Shown here piece after piece: positions 1 through 12,414 of a DNA stretch of 47,046 bases. The notes below the pieces were generated by a model. The model saw nothing but the letters and a program-made list of their open reading frames with translations, did no database searches and had not been told where the DNA came from. Source of the stretch: an uncultured Candidatus Pelagibacter sp. (lineage in GTDB: Bacteria > Pseudomonadota > Alphaproteobacteria > Pelagibacterales > Pelagibacteraceae); the NCBI GenBank assembly GCA_905612505.1, contig CAJQSH010000002.1:1-47046 (forward strand), in the 5' to 3' direction. Position numbers and translations under genes: made by a program. How positions within the stretch are numbered: the first letter of the stretch is position 1; each line of letters begins with the position of its first letter.

Positions 1-13
1 TATTTTTTAACAA

Positions 14-1969
14 TTAATTGAAGTTTACTGGATCAACATCAACTGTCAGTTTCATTCCAGTGGGCAATTTAAACTTTTGTATCATTTTTGCCAATGAATT
101 CTGTACTTTAAGAGACTTTCGACCTCTAATCAAGAGCCTAACTCTAAACATTCTTTTTAACCTAAATATTGGAGCATTCACAGGTCCAAGGACTTTACCT
201 TCTACAGCACTTTCGATAAAATCTTTAAATTTATAGGCTTCTTTTTCAAGCTCTTTTTCATTACTGCCAGTAATTATTATAGCAATAAATCGTTGAAAAG
301 GTGGAAGGTTATTTTCCCTTCTAATTTCAAGCTCTTTGTCTAAAAATATGTCTGGGTCTTTATTGGTAATATCAGAGATCATCTTAGTATCTAAATTGTA
401 AGTTTGAAAATAAACAGTTGCGGGCTTGCCTGTCCTTCCAGCTCTACCTGAAAGTTGATGGTATAATTGTAAATTTTTTTCCGCACCTCTTAAATCATGG
501 CCTTGTGAAGATAAATCAATATCAACCACAACAATGCAATTTAAATTTGGAAAGTGGAATCCTTTTGAAATTAATTGAGTACCAATTAAAATTTGAATTT
601 CATTATTTATAATTTTTTCTAAAGTTTCTGATGAACTTTTTTTATTCATAGTATCACTAGAAAAAATCGTAGTTTCTTTGTTTGGAAAAATTTTTTTTAC
701 TTCCTCTGATATTCTTTCGACACCTGGTCCACTAAAAATAAAATCGCATTTTCCTTCTTTTGAACATTCTCTATTTAATAAAGCTTTATAGCCACAGTAA
801 TGGCATAATAAATTCTGTTTCTTTTTATGGTATACTAAATTTATTGAACAATTTGGGCATGAATAACTACTAAAACATTTTTTACATAAAACATAAGGAG
901 AAAACCCTCTTCTGTTTAAAAAAAAAAGAACTTGATCTTTTTTTTCAAGATGAAATTTTACTTTTTCAATTATTTCTTTTGAAATCCAAGATTGTGATTC
1001 TAGCTTAGTATTGTTTAAATTAATTATTTCATGATTGGGCAAAGAAGCATTTAAATATCTTTGATCAAGTTTTGATAAACTATATTTGCCTTTTTTTATA
1101 TTATCATAGGTTTCAATAGAGGGAACTGCTGTTATTAAATTTATTGGAATATTTTCAAAGAATGCTCTAGAAATTGCCATGTCTCTTGCATGATAAGTCA
1201 CTCCTTCATCTTGCTTATAAGATTGATCGTGTTCTTCATCGACAATAATTAATCCAAGTTTTTTAAAAGGTAAGAACAATGAGGACCGAGCACCAATTAC
1301 AACTTTAATTTTATCATTGGCAATTCCACTCCATATTATCTCTTTATTTTTTTTAGTTATTGCTGAATGCCAAACTGCAGGTTTAAACCCGAAGAATTCT
1401 ATAAATTTATTCTGGAACTGTCCTGTTAAACCAATTTCGGGTAATAGAATTAAGCCTTGAAAATCCTTGTTAATTATCTCTTTTAAGGCTTCAAAATAAA
1501 CCATCGTTTTACCTGAACCTGTCATCCCCTGTAAAACATGAACTCTAAATTTTTGGTTTGAGATATTCATTTTTTTTAAACAACTTTTTTGATCTTTAGA
1601 AAGTTCTATTTTATTTTCCTTAATATCAATTTTAAACGGCTCATAAACTTCACCTGAAATTTTCTCTATTGCATTACTACTTAATAATAGTAACTTTAAG
1701 GCCATACCTTTCGGAATCATGTTATATTGCGAAAACCAATTTAAAAACTCAATTGTATTTTTTTTTAAAGATGGGACATCTAGTTTTCTTAGAACTTTCT
1801 TAATTGCAAAATTTTTATTTGTTTTTTTTTCAAACTCATCCCAAACTACCCCTGTAAGTTCTGATTTTCCAAATGGCACAATAACATAATCACCTACTTT
1901 AAGTTTTAAATCAGAATCGTAGGTAAAAGGATGGTTAAAAATATTAGGTATAAGAATTGGGACTTTCAT
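14..1969 (-). CDS. priA: Primosomal protein N' (PriA replication-restart helicase)
   Basis: 651 aa ORF with Walker A GMTGSGKT, DEEH box, zinc-binding cysteine cluster (CKKCFSSYSCPNCSINLVYHKKKQNLLCHYCG) and GRAGR motif typical of PriA. Confidence 0.96.
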   Translation of the reverse strand: MKVPILIPNIFNHPFTYDSDLKLKVGDYVIVPFGKSELTGVVWDEFEKKTNKNFAIKKVLRKLDVPSLKKNTIEFLNWFSQYNMIPKGMALKLLLLSSNAIEKISGEVYEPFKIDIKENKIELSKDQKSCLKKMNISNQKFRVHVLQGMTGSGKTMVYFEALKEIINKDFQGLILLPEIGLTGQFQNKFIEFFGFKPAVWHSAITKKNKEIIWSGIANDKIKVVIGARSSLFLPFKKLGLIIVDEEHDQSYKQDEGVTYHARDMAISRAFFENIPINLITAVPSIETYDNIKKGKYSLSKLDQRYLNASLPNHEIINLNNTKLESQSWISKEIIEKVKFHLEKKDQVLFFLNRRGFSPYVLCKKCFSSYSCPNCSINLVYHKKKQNLLCHYCGYKALLNRECSKEGKCDFIFSGPGVERISEEVKKIFPNKETTIFSSDTMNKKSSSETLEKIINNEIQILIGTQLISKGFHFPNLNCIVVVDIDLSSQGHDLRGAEKNLQLYHQLSGRAGRTGKPATVYFQTYNLDTKMISDITNKDPDIFLDKELEIRRENNLPPFQRFIAIIITGSNEKELEKEAYKFKDFIESAVEGKVLGPVNAPIFRLKRMFRVRLLIRGRKSLKVQNSLAKMIQKFKLPTGMKLTVDVDPVNFN

Positions 1970-1991
1970 GTCTTTATAATATGAAAATATT

Positions 1992-2253
1992 CTATGAGTG
2001 TATTGCTGTTTCTTGCAGGACTCTGAAGTTGTTGTTTATCAATGTTAATACACCATTCATATTGCTTCTTCTTTCTGTACCACTGTTGAATCTGTGTCGG
2101 TACACCTTTTGTACCACCAAATATCAATACACACTGACACACTTACAGCCTCTAAACGGTGAATCAAAAGTGAACACCAACATAAAAGCTAGGTTTTCCT
2201 TAATGAATGGAATCTACGTACAATGATCTAAAATAACTTAAGAGTGTATTGCT
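1992..2253. repeat. Intergenic unit bounded by 12-bp direct repeats (GAGTGTATTGCT at 1996-2007 and 2242-2253)
   Basis: Exact 12-nt repeat 246 nt apart. One copy is the lpdA 3' end (A-I-H-S-stop) and the other is just upstream of priA and also reads A-I-H-S-stop. The interior is about 36% GC by hand count and has no long homopolymers. Confidence 0.6.
2093..2141. other. Inverted-repeat / hairpin structure in lpdA-priA intergenic region
   Basis: GGTAC(2099-2103)-ACCTTTT-GTACC(2111-2115), with flanking TGTGTC(2093-2098) complementary to GACACA(2136-2141). Confidence 0.45.
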
Positions 2254-3638
2254 CTTTTATCTACTGATAAGGCTGCTTCTTTTACTGCTTCTGAGAATGT
2301 GGGGTGTGCATGACACGTTCTTGCAATGTCTTCAGCGCTTGCACCAAACTCCATTGCAACTCCTATTTCTCCAATTAATTCTCCCGCATGTGGACCAATG
2401 ATATGTGTTCCTAACACTCTATCCGTTCTTTGATCGGCTAAGATTTTTACAAACCCCTCCGCTTCGTCAATCGCTTTAGCTCTCGAGTTTGCCATAAATG
2501 AAAACTTGCCAACTTTATATTTTATATTTTCTTTTTTTAATTGTTCTTCTGTTTTTCCAATAGAAGCAACTTCTGGTGTTGTATAAACAACACCAGGAAT
2601 AATATCATAATTAACATGCCCTGATTGTCCTGCAATATTTTCTGCAACAGCAATACCTTCATCTTCAGCTTTGTGCGCTAACATCGGCCCTTCAATAACA
2701 TCACCAATTGCATAAACATTGCCAACATTTGTTTGAAATTTTTTATCTGTTTTAATTTTTTTCTTTTCATTTAACTCAACGCCAATTGCTTCTAAATTTA
2801 AATTATTAGTGTTTGGTTTTCTGCCAACAGATACAAGAACTACATCACAATCGAAGTTGATTTTTTTTCCATTTTTATCAGAGGTTGAAACAGTTGCACC
2901 ATTAGCATTTTTTTTAATACCTTCTACTTTAGTTTGCATATGAAAATTAATTCCTTGTTTCTTTAAAATTTTCATAAATTCTGTTGATATCTCTCTATCC
3001 ATTCCTGGTGTAATATTTTCAAGAAGTTCAACCACATGCACTTCAGCTCCCAATCTAGACCAAACAGATCCCATTTCTAATCCTATATAACCTCCACCTA
3101 CAACAACCATTTTTTTTGGTACTACTGGTAAAGTCAATGCTCCTGTTGAAGAGACAATTATTTTTTCATCAAATTCAATTCCTGGTAAAGAAACAGGCAC
3201 AGAGCCTGTGCTAATTACTGTTTTTTCAGTCTCTATAAGTGTTTCTTTATTATAACTATCCAAAATGGAAATTTTGTTTACTGATTTAAAACTTCCAATA
3301 CCCTTAAAATAAGTAACTTTATTTTTCTTAAATAAAAACTCTACACCTTTGGTTAAAATAGTAACTGCTTTGTCTTTATTTTTCATCATTTTTTTATGAT
3401 TAAGTTTTACTTCTCCAACCTCTATCCCAAGTTTAGAAAAATTCTGTGCCTTATGATAATTCTCTGAAATATTTAATAAATTTTTAGAAGGTATACAACC
3501 AACATTTAAACAGGTTCCACCTAATGATCCTCTAGATTCTATACATGCAGTTTTAAGTCCTAGTTGAGCCAATCTTATTGCACAAACATAGCCCCCTGGC
3601 CCACCCCCTATTACTACAACTTGAAATTTTTCTGACAT
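2238..3638 (-). CDS. lpdA: Dihydrolipoamide dehydrogenase (E3)
   Basis: 466 aa; [20 protein letters not shown] motif, redox CLNVGC, C-terminal HAHPTFSEA motif. Confidence 0.96.
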   Translation of the reverse strand: MSEKFQVVVIGGGPGGYVCAIRLAQLGLKTACIESRGSLGGTCLNVGCIPSKNLLNISENYHKAQNFSKLGIEVGEVKLNHKKMMKNKDKAVTILTKGVEFLFKKNKVTYFKGIGSFKSVNKISILDSYNKETLIETEKTVISTGSVPVSLPGIEFDEKIIVSSTGALTLPVVPKKMVVVGGGYIGLEMGSVWSRLGAEVHVVELLENITPGMDREISTEFMKILKKQGINFHMQTKVEGIKKNANGATVSTSDKNGKKINFDCDVVLVSVGRKPNTNNLNLEAIGVELNEKKKIKTDKKFQTNVGNVYAIGDVIEGPMLAHKAEDEGIAVAENIAGQSGHVNYDIIPGVVYTTPEVASIGKTEEQLKKENIKYKVGKFSFMANSRAKAIDEAEGFVKILADQRTDRVLGTHIIGPHAGELIGEIGVAMEFGASAEDIARTCHAHPTFSEAVKEAALSVDKRAIHS

Positions 3639-4931
3639 TTAAATATTTAAAAACAACCTTCTCGGATCTTCTAGATTTTCTTTAACCATTTTTAAGAATG
3701 AAACAGATTCTTTTCCATCAATAATTCTATGATCGTAGGATAGTGCTAAATACATGATTGGTCTAATCTTAATTTCACCATCTATCACCGTTGGTCTTTC
3801 AACTATATTGTGCATTCCTAGCACTCCAGATTGAGGTAAATTTAATATTGGAGTAGATAACATTGACCCATAAACTCCACCATTACTGATAGTAAAAGTT
3901 CCACCCTGAAGATCTTCAATAGTTAATTTGCTGTCTCTTGCTTTTTCAGAAATAGTTTTTATATTTTTTTCAATATCAGCAAATGATAACTCATCTGCAT
4001 TTCTTAAAACAGGAACAACCAAACCTTTTTCAGTGCCTACTGCAAAACTTATATTGTAATAATTTTTATAAATAATTTCATTACCATCAATTTCGGCATT
4101 AACAGATGGAAAAGTTTTTAAAGCGGCTACACAAGCTTTTACAAAAAAAGACATAAATCCTAATTTAATTCCATATCTATTTTTAAAATCTTCTTGGTTT
4201 TCTTTTCTCATTTCCATTATGCTTGTCATATCCACCTCATTAAATGTAGTTAGCAAGGCGGCATTTTCTTGTGCCTGTTTTAATCTTTTTGCAATAGTTT
4301 GTCTTAGTCTGGTCATTTTAATTCTCTCTTCTTGACCATATTTAATTTTTCTTTCAGATGGTTGGGGGTTGTTCCCCATTAAGTTAATTAAATCACCTTT
4401 TAATACTCTACCTTCTTTTCCTGATCCTTTTATTTTTTGTAAGTCAATTTTATTTTCTGTGATAATTTTTCTAACAGCTGGAGAAATATTTTCATTGTTT
4501 GCTTTTTCTAAATCAGTTTTTTCTCCTACAATTTCCTGAGTTAGTATTAGTGGTTTTTCAGTTAGTTTTTCTGGCGTTATTTCGTCCTCAAAAATTTGTG
4601 GCTCTTTTTTTTCTACCTCTAAATTAACAATATTATTTTCTGGTTTTTTTACTTCTGTTTCTTTGATTATTTGTTTTTCAGAAGATTGTGAACCGTTTGA
4701 ACTAATAGAGCCAAGTAAGGCTCCTACCTCTACAATAGCTCCGTCCTTGGCAGTTATTTTAGTTAAAATTCCATCTACTGGCGAAGGTACTTCTAGGTTA
4801 ACTTTATCAGTTTCTAATTCTACAATTGGTTCATCTGTTTGAATACTATCACCTTCACTTTTAAGCCACTTGGAAACAGTGGCTTCGGTAATGCTTTCTC
4901 CCAAAATAGGTACTAAAATTTTTTCATTCAT
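3639..4931 (-). CDS. sucB: 2-oxoglutarate dehydrogenase E2, dihydrolipoamide succinyltransferase
   Basis: N-terminal lipoyl domain (ETDKVNLEV), E3-binding motif, C-terminal YDHRIIDGK catalytic motif; next to sucA. Confidence 0.95.
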   Translation of the reverse strand: MNEKILVPILGESITEATVSKWLKSEGDSIQTDEPIVELETDKVNLEVPSPVDGILTKITAKDGAIVEVGALLGSISSNGSQSSEKQIIKETEVKKPENNIVNLEVEKKEPQIFEDEITPEKLTEKPLILTQEIVGEKTDLEKANNENISPAVRKIITENKIDLQKIKGSGKEGRVLKGDLINLMGNNPQPSERKIKYGQEERIKMTRLRQTIAKRLKQAQENAALLTTFNEVDMTSIMEMRKENQEDFKNRYGIKLGFMSFFVKACVAALKTFPSVNAEIDGNEIIYKNYYNISFAVGTEKGLVVPVLRNADELSFADIEKNIKTISEKARDSKLTIEDLQGGTFTISNGGVYGSMLSTPILNLPQSGVLGMHNIVERPTVIDGEIKIRPIMYLALSYDHRIIDGKESVSFLKMVKENLEDPRRLFLNI

Positions 4932-4933
4932 TG

Positions 4934-7852
4934 TTATTCAAAAACTTTGTTAATAATTTCTTGTTGTTGGGAGGTGTGTCTTTTCGCATATCCTGTTGCA
5001 GGAGATGCATCTGGACTTCTTCCTATATAAGAAATTTCTCCATTATTAACTTTAATAGTATCCAATGTCCATTGTATATAATCTCTTACTGAAAACCATG
5101 CTCCCATATTTTTAGGTTCTTCTTGACACCAATAAAATTTAGCGTTTTTTGCATATACTTTAAGCTCTTTAACTAAAGTTTTTGCAGGAAATGGATATAA
5201 CTGTTCAATTCTGTAAAATATAACATCATCTCTTTTTAATTTTTCTCTAGCATCTAATAAATCATAATAAACTTTGCCAGAACATAGTATTACTTTTTTA
5301 ATCTCAGAATTTTTTTTTAGTTTTATAAATCCTTTAGTTTTTGGATCCATTGCATGATCCCATAAAACTCTATGAAATGTATTGTCCTTATTAAAATCTT
5401 CCAGATTAGAGACACAATACTTGTTTCTTAGTAATGATTTAGGCGTCATCATAATTAATGGTTTTCTAAAATCTCTATGCATTTGTCTTCTTAAGGCATG
5501 AAAGTAATTTGCTGGCGTACTACAGTTCATCACTTGCATATTATCATTTGAGCATAGTTGTAAGAACCTTTCTAATCTTGCAGATGAATGCTCTGGCCCC
5601 TGTCCCTCATAACCGTGTGGTAATAACATTACTAATCCAGATGCTCTTGACCATTTCCTTTCTCCTGATGCAATAAACTGATCAATTACAACTTGTGCTC
5701 CATTAGCAAAATCTCCAAATTGTGCTTCCCAAATTGTAAGCGTGTTTGGTTCAACTAAACTATAACCATACTCAAAGCCTAGAACTGCTAATTCAGATAA
5801 GAAACTATCTACTACTTCAAATTGTTTTTGACTATCTGAAATATTGTTTAATGGAATGTAACGACTGTTATCTTCTTGATTTCTTAAAACAGAATGTCTT
5901 TGACTAAAAGTTCCTCTGCCTGAGTCTTGACCTACTAACCTTACTGGATACCCTTCTTCTAGCAATGATCCAAATGCTAAAGCTTCAGCTGTTGACCAGT
6001 CTATGCCACTTCCATTTGAAACCGATGTTCTTCTGGAATTTAAAATCTTATTTATAGTTTTGTGTAAATTTAATTTTTCTGGTGTTGAGTTAATTTTTTT
6101 AGAAATTTCTAAAAGTTTTTTCTGATCAACTCCACTGACACCTCTTTTGTCCTTCCCTTTTTCAGGTTTGTACCTTGACCAGGTTCCTTCGTACCATTCT
6201 ATTTTTGGTTTATAGTTTTTTGCATTTTTATATTGGTCATCTAATAGTTCTTTAAAATTTGACGTAAAGTTTTTAAGATCTTCTTTTGAAATCGTATTTT
6301 CATTTACTAATTTATCTCCATAAACTTTAACTGGTGAGGGATGCGACCTAATTTTTTTATACATTACCGGTTGTGTGAAAGATGGTTCATCTCCCTCATT
6401 ATGACCAAATCTTCTATAACAAATTAAATCAACCACAACGTCCCTGTTAAATTTTAATCTAAACTCTGTTGCTATTCTTGCAGAATAAATGACTGCTTCT
6501 GGATCATCCCCATTAACATGAAGTATTGGTGCTTCTACCATTTTTGCAACATCTGATGGATAAGGTGAGGATCTAGCAAATCTTGAACTTGTGGTAAAAC
6601 CAATTTGATTGTTTACAATAATATGAACTGTTCCACCTGTATTATGTCCTGGCAAACCTGACATAGCAAAACATTCTGCAACGACTCCTTGACCTGCAAA
6701 AGCAGCATCTCCATGAATTAAGATTGGAATGACTTTATTTCTTTCTTTATCTTTATGAAAAAATTGCTTACCCCTAGTTTGACCTAACACAACAGGGTTG
6801 ACTGCTTCTAAATGAGAAGGATTATCTGTAAGACTAACATGTACAGAATTACCATCAAACTCTCTATTGGACGATGCTCCTAAGTGATATTTTACATCTC
6901 CAGCACCTTCTTCTCCTGTTGCTTGAATATCACCTGCAAATTCATTAAATATTCTTTTATATGATTTTTGTAAAACATTGGCTAACACATTCAGTCTGCC
7001 TCTATGAGACATTCCAATTTTAACTTCTTTAACTTTAGATTGACTTCCTATTTTTATAATTTGTTCTAAGGCTGGAATTAAAGCCTCTCCTCCATCTAAG
7101 CCAAATCTTTTTGTACCAACGTATTTTGTGTGTAAAAATTTTTCAAATCCTTCTGCTTGGATAAGTTTCTTTAAAATGGCCTCTTTGCCATTTTTTGTAA
7201 ATTCACGTGCGTGGTCATCTTTTTCTACTCTGTCTCTAAACCATTTTCTTTCAGTAGGATTTGATATATGCATATATTCATATCCCACAGGTCCACAATA
7301 AGTTTGTTTTAAAAAAATTAATATTTCTTTAACTGTTGCATATTCTTTGTTTGCTACACCATTTAAAAAAATTTTTTTGTTGTAATTTTCTTTCTTGAAT
7401 CCGTAATGTTTTGGATGCAGTTCATCTAAATATTCTGTTTTCAATAAGCCTAATGGATCAAGTTTTGCTAATAAATGTCCTCTTTGTCTGTAAGCTCTAA
7501 TTAAAGCCACAGCACTAATAGAATCTTTGTTTGATTCTGTTACTGTTTCAAAATTACTCTTATTAGAAAAATTATTTTTTTGATTTATTTCATCTAATTT
7601 TTCACTTTCATTAAATTTTTTTTGAATTTCGGCTATGTTAATTTTATTTTGTGAAAGGCTCCACGAAGGTCCGTTAATTTCCTTTACTATAACCTCTAGT
7701 TCATCGCCTATTCCTTCAAAATAATTTTTCCAGCTCTCTGTAAGATCAGAATCTTTATTAACAAATTTTAAATACATTTGTTCTATAAAGGCACTATTAG
7801 ATTTGCTAAGAAACGAAGTTTTTTCGTATTCGATATTTTTTGATGATGACAT
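4934..7852 (-). CDS. sucA: 2-oxoglutarate dehydrogenase E1
   Basis: 972 aa; [40 protein letters not shown] motifs. Confidence 0.97.
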   Translation of the reverse strand: MSSSKNIEYEKTSFLSKSNSAFIEQMYLKFVNKDSDLTESWKNYFEGIGDELEVIVKEINGPSWSLSQNKINIAEIQKKFNESEKLDEINQKNNFSNKSNFETVTESNKDSISAVALIRAYRQRGHLLAKLDPLGLLKTEYLDELHPKHYGFKKENYNKKIFLNGVANKEYATVKEILIFLKQTYCGPVGYEYMHISNPTERKWFRDRVEKDDHAREFTKNGKEAILKKLIQAEGFEKFLHTKYVGTKRFGLDGGEALIPALEQIIKIGSQSKVKEVKIGMSHRGRLNVLANVLQKSYKRIFNEFAGDIQATGEEGAGDVKYHLGASSNREFDGNSVHVSLTDNPSHLEAVNPVVLGQTRGKQFFHKDKERNKVIPILIHGDAAFAGQGVVAECFAMSGLPGHNTGGTVHIIVNNQIGFTTSSRFARSSPYPSDVAKMVEAPILHVNGDDPEAVIYSARIATEFRLKFNRDVVVDLICYRRFGHNEGDEPSFTQPVMYKKIRSHPSPVKVYGDKLVNENTISKEDLKNFTSNFKELLDDQYKNAKNYKPKIEWYEGTWSRYKPEKGKDKRGVSGVDQKKLLEISKKINSTPEKLNLHKTINKILNSRRTSVSNGSGIDWSTAEALAFGSLLEEGYPVRLVGQDSGRGTFSQRHSVLRNQEDNSRYIPLNNISDSQKQFEVVDSFLSELAVLGFEYGYSLVEPNTLTIWEAQFGDFANGAQVVIDQFIASGERKWSRASGLVMLLPHGYEGQGPEHSSARLERFLQLCSNDNMQVMNCSTPANYFHALRRQMHRDFRKPLIMMTPKSLLRNKYCVSNLEDFNKDNTFHRVLWDHAMDPKTKGFIKLKKNSEIKKVILCSGKVYYDLLDAREKLKRDDVIFYRIEQLYPFPAKTLVKELKVYAKNAKFYWCQEEPKNMGAWFSVRDYIQWTLDTIKVNNGEISYIGRSPDASPATGYAKRHTSQQQEIINKVFE

Positions 7853-7885
7853 CTTTTTTTTAATATAGTATCAGAATAGTTTTTT

Positions 7886-8761
7886 TCAATTAGACAATTT
7901 ATTAAATAAGGTTTTACCTATCTCTGAGGGTGATTTAGCAATCGTTATACCACATTCTTCCATCTTTTTAATCTTATCTTCGGCGCCACCTTTCCCGCCT
8001 GAAATTATAGCTCCTGCGTGCCCCATTCTTCTTCCTGGAGGTGCTGTTATTCCTGCTATAAAACCAACTATTGGTTTTTGAATTTTATGATTTTTTACAA
8101 ATTCTGCCGCTTCTTCTTCCGCTGAACCACCAATTTCTCCTATCATAAGGATAGATTTAGTTTCTTCGTCATTCAGAAATAAATTTAAACAATCAATAAA
8201 GTTTGTTCCATTTATTGGATCTCCACCAATTCCAATACAAGTGGATTGTCCTAATCCATTCTCAGTTGTTTGTGCAACTGCTTCGTAGGTTAAAGTTCCT
8301 GATCTTGAAACTATTCCAACCGAACCTTTTTTATGAATATTTCCTGGCATAATTCCAATTTTACATTCATCAGGAGTAATTATTCCTGGGCAGTTCGGTC
8401 CAATTAATTTACTTTTTGAATTATTTAATCTTTGTTTAACCCTAAGCATGTCCTGTATTGGTATTCCTTCTGTAATACATACTATTAGTTCAACTGAAGC
8501 ATCTATAGCTTCAATTATTGCAGTTCCTGCGAATTTTGCAGGTACATAAATCATAGTTGCGTCAACACCCACTTCTTGTTTAGCCTCTACTACGGTGTTA
8601 AAAACTGGACGATCAAGATGTTTTTGTCCTCCCTTTTTTGGAGTAACTCCTCCAACCAAGTTGGTTCCATACTCTATTGCTTGTTCAGAATGAAATGTAC
8701 CATGCTTACCGGTAAATCCTTGACATATAACTTTTGTATTTTTATTAATCAAAACAGACAT
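7886..8761 (-). CDS. sucD: Succinyl-CoA synthetase alpha subunit
   Basis: 291 aa; CITEGIP, GNCPG-like, active His region [12 protein letters not shown]. Confidence 0.96.
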   Translation of the reverse strand: MSVLINKNTKVICQGFTGKHGTFHSEQAIEYGTNLVGGVTPKKGGQKHLDRPVFNTVVEAKQEVGVDATMIYVPAKFAGTAIIEAIDASVELIVCITEGIPIQDMLRVKQRLNNSKSKLIGPNCPGIITPDECKIGIMPGNIHKKGSVGIVSRSGTLTYEAVAQTTENGLGQSTCIGIGGDPINGTNFIDCLNLFLNDEETKSILMIGEIGGSAEEEAAEFVKNHKIQKPIVGFIAGITAPPGRRMGHAGAIISGGKGGAEDKIKKMEECGITIAKSPSEIGKTLFNKLSN

Positions 8762-8762
8762 A

Positions 8763-9923
8763 TTATTTTATAGCTTTTACTATTTTTTGCGCAGCATCAT
8801 CTAAGTTTTCTGCAGAGATTAATTTCAAACCTGAATTATCTAAAATCTTTTTACCTTCTTTAAAGTTTGTACCCGCAAGTCTAACTACTAATGGAACGCT
8901 AATATCTATTTCTTTAGCTGCATCTACAACTCCTTGTGCAAGGACATCGCATCGCATTATTCCACCAAAAATATTTATTAAAATACCTTTAACATTTTTA
9001 TCTGAAAGAATTATCTTAAGCGCAGCAGAAACTTTTTCTTTTGAGGCACCACCACCTACGTCTAAAAAATTAGCTGGTTCTTTTCCATATAATTTAATTA
9101 TATCCATAGTGGCCATTGCTAGCCCCGCTCCATTAACCATACAGCCAATACTTCCGTCTAATTTTATATAAGCAAGATCATGTTTACTTGCTTCAATTTC
9201 GGCTGGATTTTCTTCGTTTAAATCTCTTAATTCCATAATTTCTGGGTGTTTAAATAAAGCATTAGAATCAAAACTTACTTTTGCATCTAAACATATTATT
9301 TTTTTTTCTTTGGTTAAAATTAAAGGATTAACCTCAACCATGTTAGCATCAGTACTAATAAACATCTTATATACTGATTTAATTAGTGATATTGCTTGGT
9401 TTTTTACATCATCACTTAAATTAAAAATTTCAATTATTTTTTCACAATCTGTGTCTGAAATCTCTTCATTTATTTCAATTTTTGTTGTTATAATTTTTTC
9501 TGGTGTTTTATTGGCTACTTCTTCAATATCCATTCCACCTTGATCACTTGATATGAATGCAATCTTTGAACTAGCTCTATCGACTAAGCATGATAGATAA
9601 AATTCTTTATCTATGTTGGAAGACACTTCAACATACAATCTCTTAACTTCCCTACCCTCTGGTCCAGTTTGGTGTGTTATAAGAGTTTTACCTAATAATT
9701 CTTTAGCAGCAACACTTAATTCTTCTATAGTGTTTAAAATTTTTACTCCTCCTGCCTTGCCTCTTCCACCAGCATGGATTTGTGCTTTTAACACAAATTT
9801 TTCTGTCTTTAATGATTTTGCTTTTTCAACTAATTTATCAACTGTTAAAGCAAAAACTCCTTCTGGTACAACTGCTCCATATTTCTTTAAAATTTGTTTT
9901 GCTTGGTGTTCGTGAATATTCAT
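8763..9923 (-). CDS. sucC: Succinyl-CoA synthetase beta subunit
   Basis: 386 aa; [16 protein letters not shown] start, ATP-grasp, [10 protein letters not shown]. Confidence 0.96.
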   Translation of the reverse strand: MNIHEHQAKQILKKYGAVVPEGVFALTVDKLVEKAKSLKTEKFVLKAQIHAGGRGKAGGVKILNTIEELSVAAKELLGKTLITHQTGPEGREVKRLYVEVSSNIDKEFYLSCLVDRASSKIAFISSDQGGMDIEEVANKTPEKIITTKIEINEEISDTDCEKIIEIFNLSDDVKNQAISLIKSVYKMFISTDANMVEVNPLILTKEKKIICLDAKVSFDSNALFKHPEIMELRDLNEENPAEIEASKHDLAYIKLDGSIGCMVNGAGLAMATMDIIKLYGKEPANFLDVGGGASKEKVSAALKIILSDKNVKGILINIFGGIMRCDVLAQGVVDAAKEIDISVPLVVRLAGTNFKEGKKILDNSGLKLISAENLDDAAQKIVKAIK

Positions 9924-9925
9924 TT

Positions 9926-10888
9926 TTATTTAGATAGATCAGGATCTATTTCTGATGCCGCTTTCCACAGTGCTTTAACAGCATCGATAGAATGCATAAA
10001 ATTTTTTTTTTCTTTTTCGTCTAAGTCTATTTGTTCTATTTTTTCAACACCCTTTTTTCCAATTATTACTGGTACACCAGCATAAACATTATTAACTCCA
10101 TACTCTCCATTTAAGTATACCGCACATGGTAATAATCTTTTTTCATCTTTTAAATATGCCTCAGCCATTTTAACTCCGGAGGCAGCAGGTGCATAGAATG
10201 CTGAACCTTTTTCTAAATATTTGACTATTTCAGCTCCACCATCTCTAGTTCTTTGATTAATCTCCTCTAATCTTTCTGCTGATATTTTTCCTTCTTTTAC
10301 CATATCCAGAAGAGGTTTCCCTGAAATTTTAGTAAATCTTGGTAAAGGAACCATTGTATCTCCATGACCACCCATTACCATTGCTTCAATTTCTTTTACT
10401 GGAACGTTAAGCTCCAAAGATAAAAACAATTTAAACCTTGAACTATCTAAAATTCCAGCCATACCTACAACTTTCTTAGCTGGCAAACCAGAAAATTTTT
10501 GAAACGCCATTACCATAACATCTAGTGGATTTGTAATACATATAACAAATGCATTGGGTACATTTTTTTTAATACCTTCTGCTACTTGTTTAATAATTTT
10601 TAAATTAATACCCAGCAGATCATCTCTGCTCATTCCTGGTTTTCTTGGTACACCAGCAGTTATTATTATTACATCCGAATCTTTAATGTCTTCGTAGTTA
10701 TCTGTTCCTGAAAACTTTACATTAAAACCATCAACAGAGGATGATTGAGCAATATCTAGGGCTTTTCCTTTAGCTATTCCACTTGTAACATCAAATAATA
10801 CTACTTCATTAGCAGCTTCTTTTAAGCCTATTAAATGTGCTAAAGTTCCACCGATTTGACCTGCTCCTATTAAAGATATTTTTTTCAT
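9926..10888 (-). CDS. mdh: Malate dehydrogenase
   Basis: 320 aa; [29 protein letters not shown] motifs. Confidence 0.96.
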   Translation of the reverse strand: MKKISLIGAGQIGGTLAHLIGLKEAANEVVLFDVTSGIAKGKALDIAQSSSVDGFNVKFSGTDNYEDIKDSDVIIITAGVPRKPGMSRDDLLGINLKIIKQVAEGIKKNVPNAFVICITNPLDVMVMAFQKFSGLPAKKVVGMAGILDSSRFKLFLSLELNVPVKEIEAMVMGGHGDTMVPLPRFTKISGKPLLDMVKEGKISAERLEEINQRTRDGGAEIVKYLEKGSAFYAPAASGVKMAEAYLKDEKRLLPCAVYLNGEYGVNNVYAGVPVIIGKKGVEKIEQIDLDEKEKKNFMHSIDAVKALWKAASEIDPDLSK

Positions 10889-10896
10889 TATTGTCC

Positions 10897-12390
10897 TTAT
10901 TTCATTGTTGGCATGACAAATTCTGCATTAGATCTTATGCCAGAAGGCCATCTTGATGTTACCGTTTTAAGTTTTGTATAAAATTTAATTCCTTCCGCTC
11001 CATGCATTGCACTATCTCCAAATAATGATCTTTTCCATCCACCAAAACTGTGGAAGGCCATCGGAACTGGTATAGGAACATTAATTCCAACCATACCTAC
11101 TTGAATTTTACTAGCAAATGTTCTGCCCGTATCTCCGTCTCTAGTATAGATACTTACTCCATTTCCATATTCATGGTCATTAATTAACTTAGTTGCTTCT
11201 TCAAAAGTTTTAACTCTTATTACTGATAAAACTGGTCCAAATATTTCTTCTTTATAAATTCTCATATCTTTTTGAACATAGTCAAATAAACATCCGCCAA
11301 TAAAGAAACCATTTTCATACCCTTGAAGTTTTATGTTTCTTCCATCGACAACTAATTTAGCACCTTCTTCAACACCTAGATCAACATAACCTTTTACTTT
11401 TTCCAAGTGTTCTTTAGTTACTAATGGGCCCATCTCAGATGTTTTATCCATACCAGGTCCTACTTTTAATGCCTCAGCTTTTTTTGATAAACGTACAACT
11501 AATTCATCGCCTATATCTCCTACTGCTACAGCAACCGATTGAGCCATACATCTTTCTCCAGCTGACCCATACGCTGCTCCCATTAAACCATTTACTGCAC
11601 CATCAAGATCACAATCAGGCATTACAACTAAATGATTTTTTGCTCCACCTAATGCTTGAACTCTTTTTTCATTTTTTGCAGAATTTTCATAAATATATTT
11701 TGCAATAGGTGTTGAACCTACAAAGCTTACAGCTTTAACATCTTTATTTGTTAAAATTGCATCAACTGACTCTTTGTCTCCATTAACAACATTAAAAACT
11801 CCATCTGGTAGTCCAGCTTCTGTTATTAGTTCAGCTAGTTTTAATGCACACGATGGGTCTTTTTCTGATGGCTTTAAAATAAATGTATTTCCACACGCTA
11901 TAGCAATAGGAAACATCCACATAGGTACCATTGCTGGAAAGTTGAACGGTGTTATACCCGCAACCACTCCAAGTGGCTGTCGCATTGACCAGCTATCAAC
12001 ATTTGTTCCAACATTTTCTGAAAATTCTCCTTTAAGTAAATGTGGAATTCCACATGCAAACTCAACCACTTCTAATCCTCTTGTTAAAGAGCCTTTGGCA
12101 TCTTCATAAACTTTTCCATGTTCTGAAACTATTAATTTTGTGAGTTCGTCAGTATTTTTTTCTATTAATTCTTTAAATTTGAACATTACTCTTGCTCTTT
12201 GAAGAGCAGGTTTTAATGACCAAGTCTCAAAAGCTTTTTTTGCGACCTCAACAGCTTGGTCAAGATCAGCTTTATTAGCTAATCTTACTTCAGATTCTTG
12301 TTCCCCTGTTGCTGGATTAAAAATTTTACTTTTCCTATCAGATGACCCAGAGGTTGGTTTTCCGCCAACGAAATGTTCTAATAAATTCAT
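10897..12390 (-). CDS. mmsA: CoA-acylating methylmalonate-semialdehyde dehydrogenase
   Basis: 497 aa ALDH superfamily; [15 protein letters not shown] and GSAGERCMA typical of MmsA/IolA. Confidence 0.9.
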   Translation of the reverse strand: MNLLEHFVGGKPTSGSSDRKSKIFNPATGEQESEVRLANKADLDQAVEVAKKAFETWSLKPALQRARVMFKFKELIEKNTDELTKLIVSEHGKVYEDAKGSLTRGLEVVEFACGIPHLLKGEFSENVGTNVDSWSMRQPLGVVAGITPFNFPAMVPMWMFPIAIACGNTFILKPSEKDPSCALKLAELITEAGLPDGVFNVVNGDKESVDAILTNKDVKAVSFVGSTPIAKYIYENSAKNEKRVQALGGAKNHLVVMPDCDLDGAVNGLMGAAYGSAGERCMAQSVAVAVGDIGDELVVRLSKKAEALKVGPGMDKTSEMGPLVTKEHLEKVKGYVDLGVEEGAKLVVDGRNIKLQGYENGFFIGGCLFDYVQKDMRIYKEEIFGPVLSVIRVKTFEEATKLINDHEYGNGVSIYTRDGDTGRTFASKIQVGMVGINVPIPVPMAFHSFGGWKRSLFGDSAMHGAEGIKFYTKLKTVTSRWPSGIRSNAEFVMPTMK

Positions 12391-12414
12391 GAATGCTGTT
12401 ATTTAAAGAGGTAA

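Noticed and set aside
9310-10085. Plus-strand ORFs of 77, 100 and 63 aa
   Set aside because: Antisense to sucC/mdh; shadow ORFs.
11424-12109. Plus-strand ORFs of 94 and 111 aa
   Set aside because: Antisense to mmsA; no family resemblance and no ribosome-binding site.
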